NCBI GenBank assembly: GCA_029817715.1
Contig: JARUPY010000534.1
Coordinates: forward strand, 4,962,501 to 5,026,500
DNA length: 64,000 nt
Source: Melastoma dodecandrum
Taxonomy: Eukaryota > Streptophyta > Magnoliopsida > Myrtales > Melastomataceae
Direction of reading: 5' to 3'
Shown here: positions 1 to 10,329 of the stretch, one piece after another
Layout of the letters: the number at the start of each line of letters is the position of its first letter
How positions within the stretch are numbered: position 1 is the stretch's first letter
The notes under the pieces: model-generated
What the model was told of the DNA's origin: nothing
Database searches by the model: none
What the model saw: the letters and a program-made list of their open reading frames with translations, nothing else
Made by a program: the position numbers and the translations under genes

Positions 1-609
1 AGCCAATACTCATCCAAGACGAAGTAAAAAACGTAAGCATAATAACAGTAAATCTTGCAATCTCGCTTCCTGAGAAACTTCAGAAATCTTGTTCTCCATG
101 TTTGTCTTTCAAATAGCTTTGCAAGTACTTGTCAAGGCATTGATTAGTTTGGAACCAGGTGAAGAACTGGAATTCCTGAAGAAACAGTTCCAGGAGTTCA
201 TCTCTGGCCTCACGTCGTTGCCTCTCAACTTTCCTGGAAGCAGACTCCATAAATCTCTGAAGGTAAATTGATCTTTTAAAACGGATGTGAAATTCCTGCT
301 GTTACAAAGTTTTTATAAGCCGAAACTATTCCTTTGGCTAAATAGGCTAAGAAGAGAATGTCTGAGTTGAAGGAAATCATACATGTAAGAAGAGAATGCA
401 GAAGTAGCCTAACTCGAGATGAGACCCCAATAATTCCGCGGGACGTGGTGGATGTTTTGCTTAGTGACATGAATGACCAGCTGACCGAGGATTTGATAGC
501 AGAAAACGTGGTGGGCATGATGATCCCGGGGGAAGACTCCTTTTCGGTTCTAATCACTCTGGCAGTCAAATACCTTTCAGATTGTCCCGCAGGTCTGCAC
601 CAACTTACT
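1..609 (+). CDS. CYP90D: CYP90D-type cytochrome P450, 5' exons in window (gene continues at 18230)
   Basis: Three exons of a brassinosteroid-biosynthesis P450 (CYP90D family, ER-bound steroid C-23 hydroxylase). Exon pieces are 1-32 (encodes PILIQDEVKN, donor GTAAGC at 33), 117-262 (contains LVKALISLEPGEE and LPLNFPGS) and 346-609 (KKRMSELKEII through the I-helix region MMIPGEDS to KYLSDCPAGLHQLT, donor GTAAGC at 610). The 346-609 exon is exactly 88 codons and all three share one reading frame across GT-AG introns. Earlier exons lie off the window. The next exon is 17.6 kb away because a copia element with a nested gypsy element sits in the following intron. Family assignment is from recognised protein motifs; whether the gene is still spliced is unknown. 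Confidence 0.85.
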
Positions 610-639
610 GTAAGCACAGCATCTTGTCATATAACCATG

Positions 640-672
640 CCCATGACCGTACCGTACTTCGTTTATGTGATG
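640..672 (+). repeat. 33-bp direct repeat, left flank of Copia A
   Basis: A 33-bp sequence beginning CCCATGACC and ending TTTATGTGATG lies just before the 5' LTR. It is repeated at 18197-18229 directly after the 3' LTR with three mismatches (positions 10, 14 and 16 of the repeat). This is far longer than the 5-bp target duplication normal for copia elements. Confidence 0.8.
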
Positions 673-886
673 TGCGATTTGGTATATGCCAAAAATCAGC
701 AAACAATTAGCGAAAATCAGAAAATAATTAGGGACAATTATAGGCAATTGAATTATTATAGACAATCGATATATTGGCAGATATATCTGAGTGTAATCTC
801 TATATTAACAAACAATTGTATCAAAACAAATTATCATTTAATAAAAAAAAACCTCTTTTACAAATTGCTTCTCCTACCCTCTAATA
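671..886 (+). repeat. Copia A 5' LTR
   Basis: Aligns along its length with 17973-18196. It starts TGTGCGAT and ends near CCCTCTAATA, just before TGGTATCAG. The first ~60 bases are much diverged from the 3' copy, so the left edge is approximate. Confidence 0.75.
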
Positions 887-905
887 TGGTATCAGTATCA
901 AAGCG
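887..905 (+). other. Copia A primer-binding site
   Basis: TGGTATCAG followed by TATCAAAGC resembles the copia consensus TGGTATCAGAGC complementary to initiator Met tRNA, but with an inserted or duplicated stretch inside it. Confidence 0.6.
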
Positions 906-1772
906 GTGACGATTCTGATCAAACCAAGCTTCGTCGTTCTTGACAGTATGGAAGGGGCGCCATCTACACTGACCGAGTCAAATGTTCTCCAAGGCAAGAA
1001 CAACCTTGCGACCCAACTCCTCAATCTCCTAAGCAGTGGTCTACACAACATGACGGTTGCCGTGAGTCAAAGCCAGCAAAACTCAGAAACCGTAAATATC
1101 GGAATCAAGCTAAATGCCAGTAACTATCCTTTGTGGTCTCGGCTAATGCAAGTTGCAGTAGCTGGACGACAACGCCTCAGTCTCCTTGCGGGACAACCAC
1201 CGGCACCTGCAACGACGGAGGTAACATGCAACAACTGGAAAACCCGGGATCTCACTATGTTTTCCTGGGTAATCCAGAATATTGAACCAAACCTGGTGAG
1301 TAATGCATCTGCTTATCTCACCACGAAAGTACTATGGGATGCCTTAGAGATAACGTACGGCAACGGGGGAGACACGTTTTAGGCTTTCGAACTCCACACA
1401 AGTGCCAATCAGATCAAACAAGGAGAGATGACTCTCGATGTCTTATGGGTATTTGGCAGGAGATTGACAGATGCCATCCGAATCCAATAAGATGTCAAAA
1501 TGATATTACCATATACAATCAAGAGAGACATGATACCCGATTATTCCAATTCCTTGTCGGGTTGGACAGCAAGCGCGAGATTGTCAGGCGATACATCCTC
1601 AAAGAAGAGCCCTTACCCTCTGTGGAGAAAGCGTATGCTCAAGTTTGATGAGAAACGGCCAGAAGTGGGATATTCAACCCCACAAATGGAGGTGATCAAG
1701 GCGGAATCGGCAGCGGACTGCTCGGCAAAGCATCAAACCCTCAGATAAACATCACAGGGGAGGTATACGGAG
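906..1772 (+). pseudogene. Copia A gag, N-terminal part (broken)
   Basis: Copia Gag (UBN2/Retrotran_gag type). The 906-1382 segment includes the diagnostic KLNASNYPLWSRLMQVAV and ...LWDALEITYG. The frame then stops and continues in shifted frames (1334-1648 and 1500-1748). No intact start-to-stop gene exists. Reading ends at the Tat-1 insertion point, and the rest of gag (zinc knuckle) resumes at 14041. This gene once encoded the capsid protein of the element; now only a relic. Confidence 0.75.
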
Positions 1773-1879
1773 TGTTGACATGGCAAATAATTTTGGGCCT
1801 GGGCTTAGAACAGAAACCCAGTAATCACTCAAGTCACACTCCGAGTCGGCCCAAGATACAGTCGTCTAGGCCGACTCAC

Positions 1880-2114
1880 GACGAAGTCGATTAGGTCGAC
1901 CCATGACGAAGTCGACTAGGTCGACTTATGACGAAGTCGACTAAGTCGATTTATGAACGGAGTCGACTAGGTCGACTCACGACGAAGGAATATGGTAATC
2001 AAAGTCAACCAAGATGACTCAACAGTAGCTAAGTCTACTAGTAGGGTCAAGTCGACGGAATTCTGGATAAGTCGACCAAGTCGGTCGTAGTCCGTACAGA
2101 TCAGTCAAGTCGAC
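1880..2114 (+). repeat. GTCGAC-rich tandem array, ~25-bp unit
   Basis: Roughly five imperfect 25-bp units, each with two GTCGAC or GTCGAT cores (for example AAGTCGACTAGGTCGAC), followed by scattered copies. Exact GTCGAC occurs at 1895, 1911, 1920, 1936, 1962, 1971, 2051, 2071 and 2109. It lies upstream of the LTR TATA box, where regulatory U3 sequence is expected. Confidence 0.9.
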
Positions 2115-2302
2115 AAGGTTGGAATAAATTTATTCATTTTCAATCACGTTTGTTAAGGATCGTAACTGATCCTAATATCCAGGAACGTGATCCCATATAT
2201 CAAGGAGGTTGTTGAGACACTCCCACGATATTAGGGATCACGATCTATAACACGATCTGCAACACGATCTATCTGTTACGTGTTAAACACGTACAAGTCC
2301 TC

Positions 2303-2310
2303 TATAAATA
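2303..2310 (+). promoter_or_regulatory. Tat-1 LTR TATA box
   Basis: TATAAATA in the middle of the 5' LTR, downstream of the GTCGAC array, consistent with the U3/R promoter. The corresponding part of the 3' LTR is deleted. Confidence 0.65.
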
Positions 2311-2421
2311 GCAGATGAATTTTTCAAGACAAGGCACGACCATACACAGCCAAAGCTCTGAAGTTTGTTCGTCAACCTTAGGAATTAGATACCTTGACCC
2401 GGTTTATAGGTCAACTCCCCT

Positions 2422-2580
2422 TCCACCGACAGAGTGAGCTCGTAGGGCCTTTGCTGTCAACCCCCCGCCAGCGACGCCACCGACGGAGTGAGCTCGTAGG
2501 GCTTTCGTCACAGCCTCCCGCCAGCGACCGCCACCGACAGAGCGAGCTTCTAAGGCCTTCGTCACAAGTTCTCCGCCGTC
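2422..2580 (+). repeat. 54-bp tandem repeat in Tat-1 5' LTR (~3 copies)
   Basis: Units begin CCACCGAC(A/G)GAG and include CCGCCAGCGAC. Tat-2 LTRs have a 54-bp repeat at the equivalent place that also contains CCGCCAGC, so the repeat family is shared. Confidence 0.8.
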
Positions 2581-2785
2581 ACAGGATTCCACATCGTTGT
2601 CACCACTTGCTCCCTTTTCGTTTTTTTATGGCTGTAAGCCCCTGTTCTTAATTCGTCAAGATTGTAAGACTTGCATTCTGTTTGAATAAAATTGTGCATC
2701 TTCTTACTGGCGACCACAATCCAATTCCTGTGAGTCCTTTGCCAAATATTTCCGACGTGATCCGTTCTATACGCGAACACGTTTT

Positions 2786-2803
2786 TGGCGACCACAGTGG
2801 GAG
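2786..2803 (+). other. Tat-1 primer-binding site
   Basis: TGGCGACCACAGTGGGAG a few bases after the 5' LTR. Tat-2 has the same core at the same place, and a decayed relative is seen near 19630. I do not assign the tRNA. Confidence 0.7.
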
Positions 2804-2831
2804 GAGAGAAAAGAAAAAATCTTAGTCTCGA

Positions 2832-5800
2832 ATGCCGAGAAATACTCGAAGTACTATTGGCCGTGAGCCTCAGAATCCCTTAGATGGGGAAGACCAGGAA
2901 CTTCCTCCGGGAATGGACTTGGAAGCGCCGGCCCTAGGAGGCCAGGCAGCTACAAACCAGTCCACTTTTGATTCACATGCCCCGTCCGAATTTATTTCGA
3001 GACTGGAGTTCCACAAGGAATTGGGGGATGTGCGTCAGGAGTTGACTGATATGAAGGGTATTCTAATGGATGTCCAAACTCTAATAGGGCGTCTTTCTGG
3101 TCCGAGAGACGAGGAAAGAGTGAGACCTCGTATGAGAGAAGCCCCCTTTAGGGAGTCTACGTTCATGGCAGACGCTCATCGGACTGCTCAAGGGCCACGT
3201 AACGTGACTTTTGAGCAATCTGAGATAAGGACGAATGCTCTCTTTGAACCCGGGAATCTGGTTCCCCCTGGTCGACCCTCTTCCTCACGTAATCGACCAG
3301 CAAATACGTATTGAAATGAGGCAGAGGACTTCTAAGAGGAAACAGATCGGGGGGAGGATTTTATTCCGTCTCGTCGCCCTGGAAACGAGCCAATGGTTGG
3401 CGTAGTTGGAGATCCATATGAGCCTGGACCCCGGAGTAGTAATCATCGTGAGGAGCCTTCATTTTATGTAAGGGATCCAACGAGCCAAACAATGGGAGAA
3501 AGGCCTCCGTATAGCCCGTTAAGGCCAACTCGACTCACAGGGCAGGGGCCGATAGGCGGTGTACCCCCAGACTTAAGAGATGCCATAACTCAGGTTATAG
3601 AGCAAGTCGTCCCCGGAATAGCTCGGCGAGATGACACCTGTTTATACAGGTCTCCTTATCCTGCGTACATTGATAGGGATTTCCCTTTACCTAGAGGTTA
3701 TAGGGTGCCCGACTTCACTCGCTTCTCGGGCGAAGATGAAATGACTCCACTTGAGCATATTGCTCGCTTCACTCATCAACTTGGCGAGGCGGCCGGGAAT
3801 GACTTCTGGAAACTAAAGCTCTTCCCGAACTCATTAACCGGGGATGCCTTTACCTGGTATGCAAGTTTGCCGTCGGGGTCAGTAGCTTCATGGACTCAGA
3901 TGCAGTCCATGTTTGTTAAAACCTTTGCTCGACTCGATACCCCCATATCGATGTTTGAGGTTATGCGCCTTAGGCAGGCAAATGGGGAACACCCGGGGCA
4001 GTTTTTAATGAAACTAAGAAAGGCCTTATTACGGTGTAGGCCTCCCATACCGGAGAAAGACCAGTTGCTCCTCGCATTAAATGCGTTGTCCATTCCTTTC
4101 CGGAAAAAGCTACAAGGGGAGCGCTTTGCCGATCTATATGATTTGGCAAGGAGAGCCACTGAGTACTATCAGCTCCTAACAGAAGAGGCCAAGCTGACTC
4201 GAGCCTACCAAGTCGATACTTATGAAGTCGACGTGGCCGAGTTTGTTAAGGGAGAGTCGACTATATGTGACCCCTTGACTAGGAAAAATTCTAAAGCTAA
4301 AGCCTCCCAGAAAAATGCAGAGGAAAGGAAATACTCCTTCGACACAGATAAAGTCGACGCCATTTTTGACTGGCTTTATCAAAAGAAAAGGATCAGGCTT
4401 AAGCCTGGTCATCGAGTCCCTCAGACAGAAAGGGAAAAAAGTAGGAATTACTGCAAGTGGCATGGTTCCTTCACCCATACTACCAAGGACTGCCTGTCCT
4501 TTAGAAATATAATTTAGGATTTAATAGAGTCTAAATAGCTCTGTTTTCCTGAAGTCGATGAAGTCGCCATGGTGGATGATAATCCATTTGGCGACGAAGT
4601 CGCTATTCATACATTCGATATATTTGACACTGAGGTCAACCTTGTAGAAGTCATTAACGACTCTGCTATACCCTTGCAGGATTTGCAGGCAACTGGCGAG
4701 ACCTTGGTGGCTAATGCCCTGATGAAGCGACTGGCCGAGCGTGGGGTTTTTATCCTGCCGAAGGGAAGGGACAAGTGGCTTTGCCACTGGCACCTGAACG
4801 ACACTCACACGACGGACCAATGCCACACATTTAAGAAGTACCTGTTGGACAGTAAGACAGAAGACTGGTATGACCTGACCCCTTTCGAGGAAGCAGCAAT
4901 GTCGTTGACTACCCCCCGAGAACCTTCTCAAGTCCTCAAAAGTCCTCCTAGCGTGGATCGCCGATTGGCTTCGCGAGGAGGAAGAGGAGGTTCCCAGGGG
5001 CATAAGGGGAATGGAGAGGCAGCCGCTCGAGGTACGGAACGCCCGGCACGGCAACTTGAGTTTATGGACTCGTCTGGCCAGAGAGTCGTCAAGCAGGGGT
5101 ACACTAGGACTACCCCTGTTAAGGATATAAGACTTGTGGAAGAGTATAAGGGAATAGACCGACCCCAACAGGCTGCAAGTCGCAGACCTCGATATGCGTC
5201 ACAGACGGTCGACCCCCAGGAATTGCGGAGGGGACCTCCTATCGCCCAATTCTTGGATGAGAAGCTACTGTGCCAGAAATGCAAGCTGATCGCCCACAAT
5301 CGGATACTTATCACCCAGCTCTGCACAGCATGCTGCGTTAACTATTTCTTGCGGCTGGTCGACTTGTCCGCAAAAGGGGAGATGTTGGTGAAAGCGGTCC
5401 GTCCCGAGGGTACAGGTAATTCGAACCTTAGCAAACCTTCCTCGAATAGACCAGAAAATACTCCAGTACAGGTGGGATATGACCCAGTCGACGGCAGATT
5501 TGTGGAGGTAAGCCAACTCCCTTTTGGTTCTAAGAAACCAAAATTCGTCAAAGCCCTTAACCCTTCGTCTCAATGGCAGAAGGTAGAAAGGAAGGTTACG
5601 CCCCCCTTAAGGGCTCAAAAGAGAAAGGAAAGGCGTCTACGTCACGCCCAAAAAAGACCTAGGATGACCCCTGCGATGCCACCCTCGGAAGGGAACCAAG
5701 CCGTAGAGAAACAAGTTGCGGAGCCTGAACGGGTCGAGTCTACTGATTACTCGGAAAACCCGGGCTCAAGCTTCGACTACACTCCTCTACGAGGAGACAG

Positions 5801-6779
5801 GCCCTGCGACTTCAACGCAGAACAAGGGCCCCTTGTGAGCTGTAACGCTCTCACCTTTCCTGCGGAGTTCGCCTGCAACGACAAGTCGGAGGCGCCGAAA
5901 GGTAAAACCCTGGACTCTAAGGTCACTTCTTTTCCATCTGGCTTCCCTCTGCACTGGCTGAGGAAACCATCGGATCGCATGAAACAGCACATGCACTCGT
6001 TATACATCGCAGCCACCTTTGACGGTGTTTTGGTGGGTCGAGTCTTAATAGACAACGGCGCCACCGTCAATGTTCTCCCACTCACCAAGTTTAGACTACT
6101 TGGGTACAAGCCTAGCGAGTTGGTGCGAACCGACGTGGCTGTAAGCGGCTTTAATGGGAGGAAGTCCGAATGCCTGGGGATATGCTCTGTGCATTTAGGC
6201 GTTGGAAGACACGAGCAGGAAACTGCTTTCTTCGTAATTGACATAGCCCCTTCGTTTAATGCGCTTTTGGGACTCGATTGGCTTCATAAAGCCGCCGCGA
6301 TCCCATCGACTTTGCATAGGGAGTTGATTTTATGGCTTGACTCTGAAATAGAGACTATCAGGGCTGATGAATACTCCTGTTGTGACAAGGGCATTTTACA
6401 TGCAGAAACATGCAAGACGATCAAGGACCTCACCCTGGATCAACGCTACAAGCTAGGAGACCCTACTGTCGGACCCCTAGGTGAACCCTCCGGGAAGTTC
6501 GACTTCATTGTGAGCTATGGCACCTCTCACCCCAAGCCTGATGAGGGATCAATCGTGCCGATAGGATGGGGGCCCGACTTCACGGACAAGGACATAGATG
6601 AGGTCCTGCAGGAAGTAGTCCCGACCAAGGATGGAGGCGAGACAGACAACAGTCCTAATGGCGACAAGGGAGAGGCGCCTAAGAGCCAGGAAAGTGCTGC
6701 GACGGAGTTGGAGCCCGATAGACTCCTACACGAAGGGTTGTATGGACAGCAACGAAGGAAGAGGCTATGCAGTCGCTGA
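2832..6779 (+). pseudogene. Tat-1 gag-protease reading frame (interrupted by stops)
   Basis: One frame from ATG 2832 to 6779, broken by stops at about 3312, near 3330, at 4515 and near 4536. The 3393-4517 part holds the retrotransposon gag domain (FTRFSGEDEMTPLEHIARF, DAFTWYASLPSGSVASW) and a basic tail ending with a C/H-rich NYCKWHGSFTHTTKDC segment. The 4569-6779 part holds a second C/H segment (CHWHLNDTHTTDQC), CQKCKLIAHNRILITQLCTACC, and the aspartic protease (VLIDNGATVNVLP with D-N-G in place of the usual D-S/T-G, then NALLGLDWLHKA). Its products would be capsid, nucleocapsid and protease. Tat-2 has DNGAT too, so that variant is lineage-specific rather than damage. Confidence 0.85.
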
Positions 6780-9700
6780 TATCCTCCAGCGACTTCAGGA
6801 GTATGTTAGGAAGTCTAGGAAATTAGGTTGTCAAATAAGCAATGTAAATGCTGAGGCAAGCTTATCTAAGTCCATTGATACCGACTTAGGCGGTGTCCAG
6901 GGTCGCGAGTCACTTATGATGCCATGTGACCCACTTGTAAGTATCAATTTAGGCGAGGAATCTAGCCCTCGGATTGTTTTCGTTAGTTCTTCAATGAATA
7001 AAGAACTTTTCAATTCTATTAAGGCTACTCTTGAAGAATTCAAGGACTGTTTCGCCTGGGACTATACTGAAATGCCTGGCCTAGATCGCCGACTTGTAGA
7101 ACATAAGTTGCCAATCAAAGCAGGATTTAAACCAGTCCAACAGGCACCAAGGAGAATGACTCATGAAGTCACTCAGGCAGTATTCGAAGAAGTCAAGAAG
7201 CTCTTTAAAGCTGGGTATATAAGAACATCGAGGTACACCGAGTGGATATCCAGCATAGTCCCTGTCATAAAAAAGAATGGCAAGATTAGAGTCTGCATCG
7301 ACTTCAGAGACCTAAATCGTGCTACTCCAAAGGATGAATATCAAATGCCCATTGCAGACGACTTAGTCGATAAGACTGCGGGGCACCAAATTATGTCATT
7401 CATGGATGGTTTCTCAGGATATAACCAAATTTTCTTGGCTGAGGAAGATATCCATAAAACCGCGTTCAGATGTCCCTTAGGCATTTTCGAGTGGGTAGTC
7501 ATGCCGTTTGGGCTTAAAAACGCTGGTGCAACCTACCAACGAGCCATGAACGCCATTTTTGATGCTTCGATTGCCAAAACAGTCGAGGTATACATAGATG
7601 ATATAGTGGTCAAATCAAAAGACGAGAGGTCGCATGTTAATGATCTTAGGAATGCTTTCATCCAAATGAGAAAACATCAGCTCAAACTAAACCCTCTCAA
7701 ATGTGCTTTTGGAGTAAGAGCAGGACATTTCCTAGGGTTCCTAGTTCATCAACGTGGCATAGAAGTCGACCAGAACAAAGTGAATGCCATTCAAAGATTG
7801 AACCCTCCGAGTAACAAGAAGCAGTTACAGGCTTTCTTAGGAAAGGTCAATTATCTCAGGCGATTTATTGGTAACGTCGCTAGACGGACAGAAGTCTTCT
7901 CGACTTTACTAAAGGCAAAGGGAAACTTTGTGTGGAGCGACGAACACCAAAAAGCATTTGAAGGCTTAAAGGAGTATTTAATGAAGCCACCTGTGCTTGC
8001 CCCTCCTCGGATAGGAAAGCCCTATCTGCTTTACGTGGCAGCGACTGAATCAGTCATCGGAGCCATGTTAGCCCAAGAGGCGGAAGACAAAACTGAGAGA
8101 GCGGTCTACTATTTGTCAAGACAACTAACCGCTACAGAAAAACGCTATACAATTAAGGAGAAGTTATGCCTGTCAGTCTTTTATACTGTTACTAAGCTAA
8201 GACATTATATTGGATCCCAAGAGGTTCATGTCATTACCAAGTCTCCAGTCATAAAGTACTTTTTCGAAAGTCCCCTACTGACTGGGAGAATTAGTAAATG
8301 GAGTTTAGTGCTATCCGCGTATGATCTACGATTCAAATCCCAACAGTCGGTGAAAGGACAGGCTCTAGCCGGCTTCTTGGTGAGTCACGATCCATCTGTA
8401 TCAATCGACCAAGAAGAATCCCTTGAGGACATCTGGCAGGGTTGGTTTGATGGATCTTCGGCGAAATCCGGCGTAGATATAGGCCTTCGTATACTTTCGC
8501 CACTAGGGAAAGATGTTCGTCTAGCGTATCGCTTGACGGCAACTCACACCAACAATGCAACTGAATATGAAGCTTTGATCACGCTCCTGAAAGAACTATT
8601 AGCCTTGGGAGCCAAGAAAGCCACAGTGATGGGTGACTCTCAACTGGTGATTAACCAGATGAATGGTACTTCTATATGCCAAGAGAAACTCACACCCTAT
8701 CATCAAGTCGCCCGCAAGCTAGTTGAGCGATTTGAAGCGATCACTTTCCTCTTTGTAGGTCGAGGGGAAAATACCATCGCTAACGACTTAGCCCAAAAGG
8801 CTTCAGGATACAAGGCCAAAAGAGGAAGCGATTGTATCCCAGAAATAGTTTCCCACCTAGTTCCCCAAAGCGACGCGTTCGCTCTGGACATAATGACAAG
8901 CGATAAGGATTGGAGGAAGCCAATCACCGACTTCCTTTCCGACCCAACACAAAAGGCGAGTCAAAGAATTAAAACTCAGGCTTTGTCGTACACCCTTATA
9001 GATGGGGTACTTTACAGAAAGACCAAGGAAGGAGTCCTATTAAGGTGTGTCGACTTAAACGAAACGACCCCAATTATGTTAGAGACTCATCAGGGGTTAT
9101 GCGGATCTCACCAATCTGGCACCAAAATGTCTTGGACTATCCAAAGACATGGTTTTTACTGGCCATCAATGCTAAAGAACTGCATAGAAATGGCTAGGGG
9201 ATGCCAAGAGTGCCAAAAACATGGTCCGGTGACAAGGGCCCCAGCGTCCGACTTGGTCTCAGTCATCAAGCCTTGGCCATTTAGGTCTTGGGCTTTAGAT
9301 ATAATCGGGGAAATCCATCCGCACTCAAGTAAAGGTGACGCCTATGTTCTAGTCGCCACCGATTATTTTACTAAATGGGTCGAGGCTCAGGTTTATAAGA
9401 AGATCGATCATAAAGAAGTGATCGATTTTCTCAAATCATCCATCATCTATAGATTTGGAATTCCCCAGAATATTGTAGTGGACAATGGCACCGCTTTCAA
9501 TAATGAGAAAATGCGAGAATTCGCTACGGAGTTTGGTTTCTCAATCACCAACTCAACACCTTATTATCCTCAGGCGAATGGACAGGCTGAAGCTACCAAT
9601 AAACTCATAAAGAACAATATTCAGAAAATGGTTGGTGCAAATCCAAGAGGATGGCACAAACTATTACAAGACACTTTGTGGGCTTTAAGGGTTACTAAGA

Positions 9701-10198
9701 GAGAAAGCACAGGGGAAACCCCTTTTTCACTAGTATATGGGCAAGACGCCGTCCTACCTATTGAGGTTCGATACAAGTCGCTCAGGGTGACTCACCCTGA
9801 TTTACAAGACGAGGCAATGTACCTCGCTTTGGAAGAATTAGAGAAGAAGCGACTTGATGTAATCGACCCGAGGTGCATAAACAAAGGATTGCTAGGCATA
9901 TAACAAAAGGGTTGTCCATAAGCACTTTAAAGTGGGCGACTTGGTTTGGAAGATGGTGCTACCCCTAAAATCGAAAGACCAAGTTTTGGGTAAATGGTCC
10001 CCTAATTGGGAAGGTCCATATGAGGTATGTGAAACATACTCATCTAATAGTTATCGGCTTATGACGAGAAGTGGGGTCAGACATCCATTAAAGGTTAATG
10101 GTAAATATCTCAAACCCTATCGCGCGACTATCTGGGAAGCTCACCATAAAATCCTAAAACAAAGGACTCCATTAATTTGGGAAGCGCTTAATTCCTAA
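6742..10198 (+). CDS. Tat-1 pol: RT, two RNase H domains, integrase (one frameshift near 9890)
   Basis: The likely start is ATG 6742, which overlaps the end of gag-pro in the +1 frame; Tat-2 has the same overlap. RT covers about residues 120-330 (VCIDFRDLNRATPKDEY, GLKNAGATYQRAM, catalytic YIDD near residue 283). A first gypsy RNase H follows (LLYVAATESVIGAMLAQE). A second, archaeal-type RNase H begins near residue 568 (WFDGSSAKSGVDIGL, TEYEAL, MGDSQLVINQM), typical of the Tat lineage. Integrase has its HHCC finger near residue 780 (H..H, CQECQKH) and core residues in WALDIIGEI, VVDNGTAF and QAEATNKL. The frame stops at 9903. The missing integrase C-terminus (HKHFKVGDLVWK through KYLKPYRATIWE) continues in another frame to 10198, so one indel has broken it. 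Confidence 0.9.
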
Positions 10199-10329
10199 GA
10201 AATCGCGCTAGGCTTCAGTAACGCTATTTGGAAGAATGAATTGTGCGTAGTGGGCAGAAATTCATTTGAGACACAATGCACTTGATTTATTGAGTAAAAC
10301 AAAAACAATGGAATTGCATTGTTCTTTGA

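Larger units (their letters stand above)
1773..2779 (+). repeat. Tat-1 5' LTR (1007 bp)
   Basis: TG...CA ends with flanking CGGAG. It contains a GTCGAC-rich array (about 1880-2114), a TATA box (TATAAATA, 2303-2310), a 54-bp tandem repeat in about three copies (2422-2580), an AATAAA near 2684, and a copy of the primer-site core TGGCGACCACA at 2708-2718. The 3' LTR lacks about 659 bp of this sequence. Confidence 0.92.

Noticed and set aside
1861..2000. CRISPR-like short repeat array
   Set aside because: Plant nuclear LTR; units are contiguous and imperfect with no unique spacers.
4521..5168. 215-codon minus-strand frame
   Set aside because: Shadow of the Tat-1 gag-pro coding strand; no domain or splice signals of its own.
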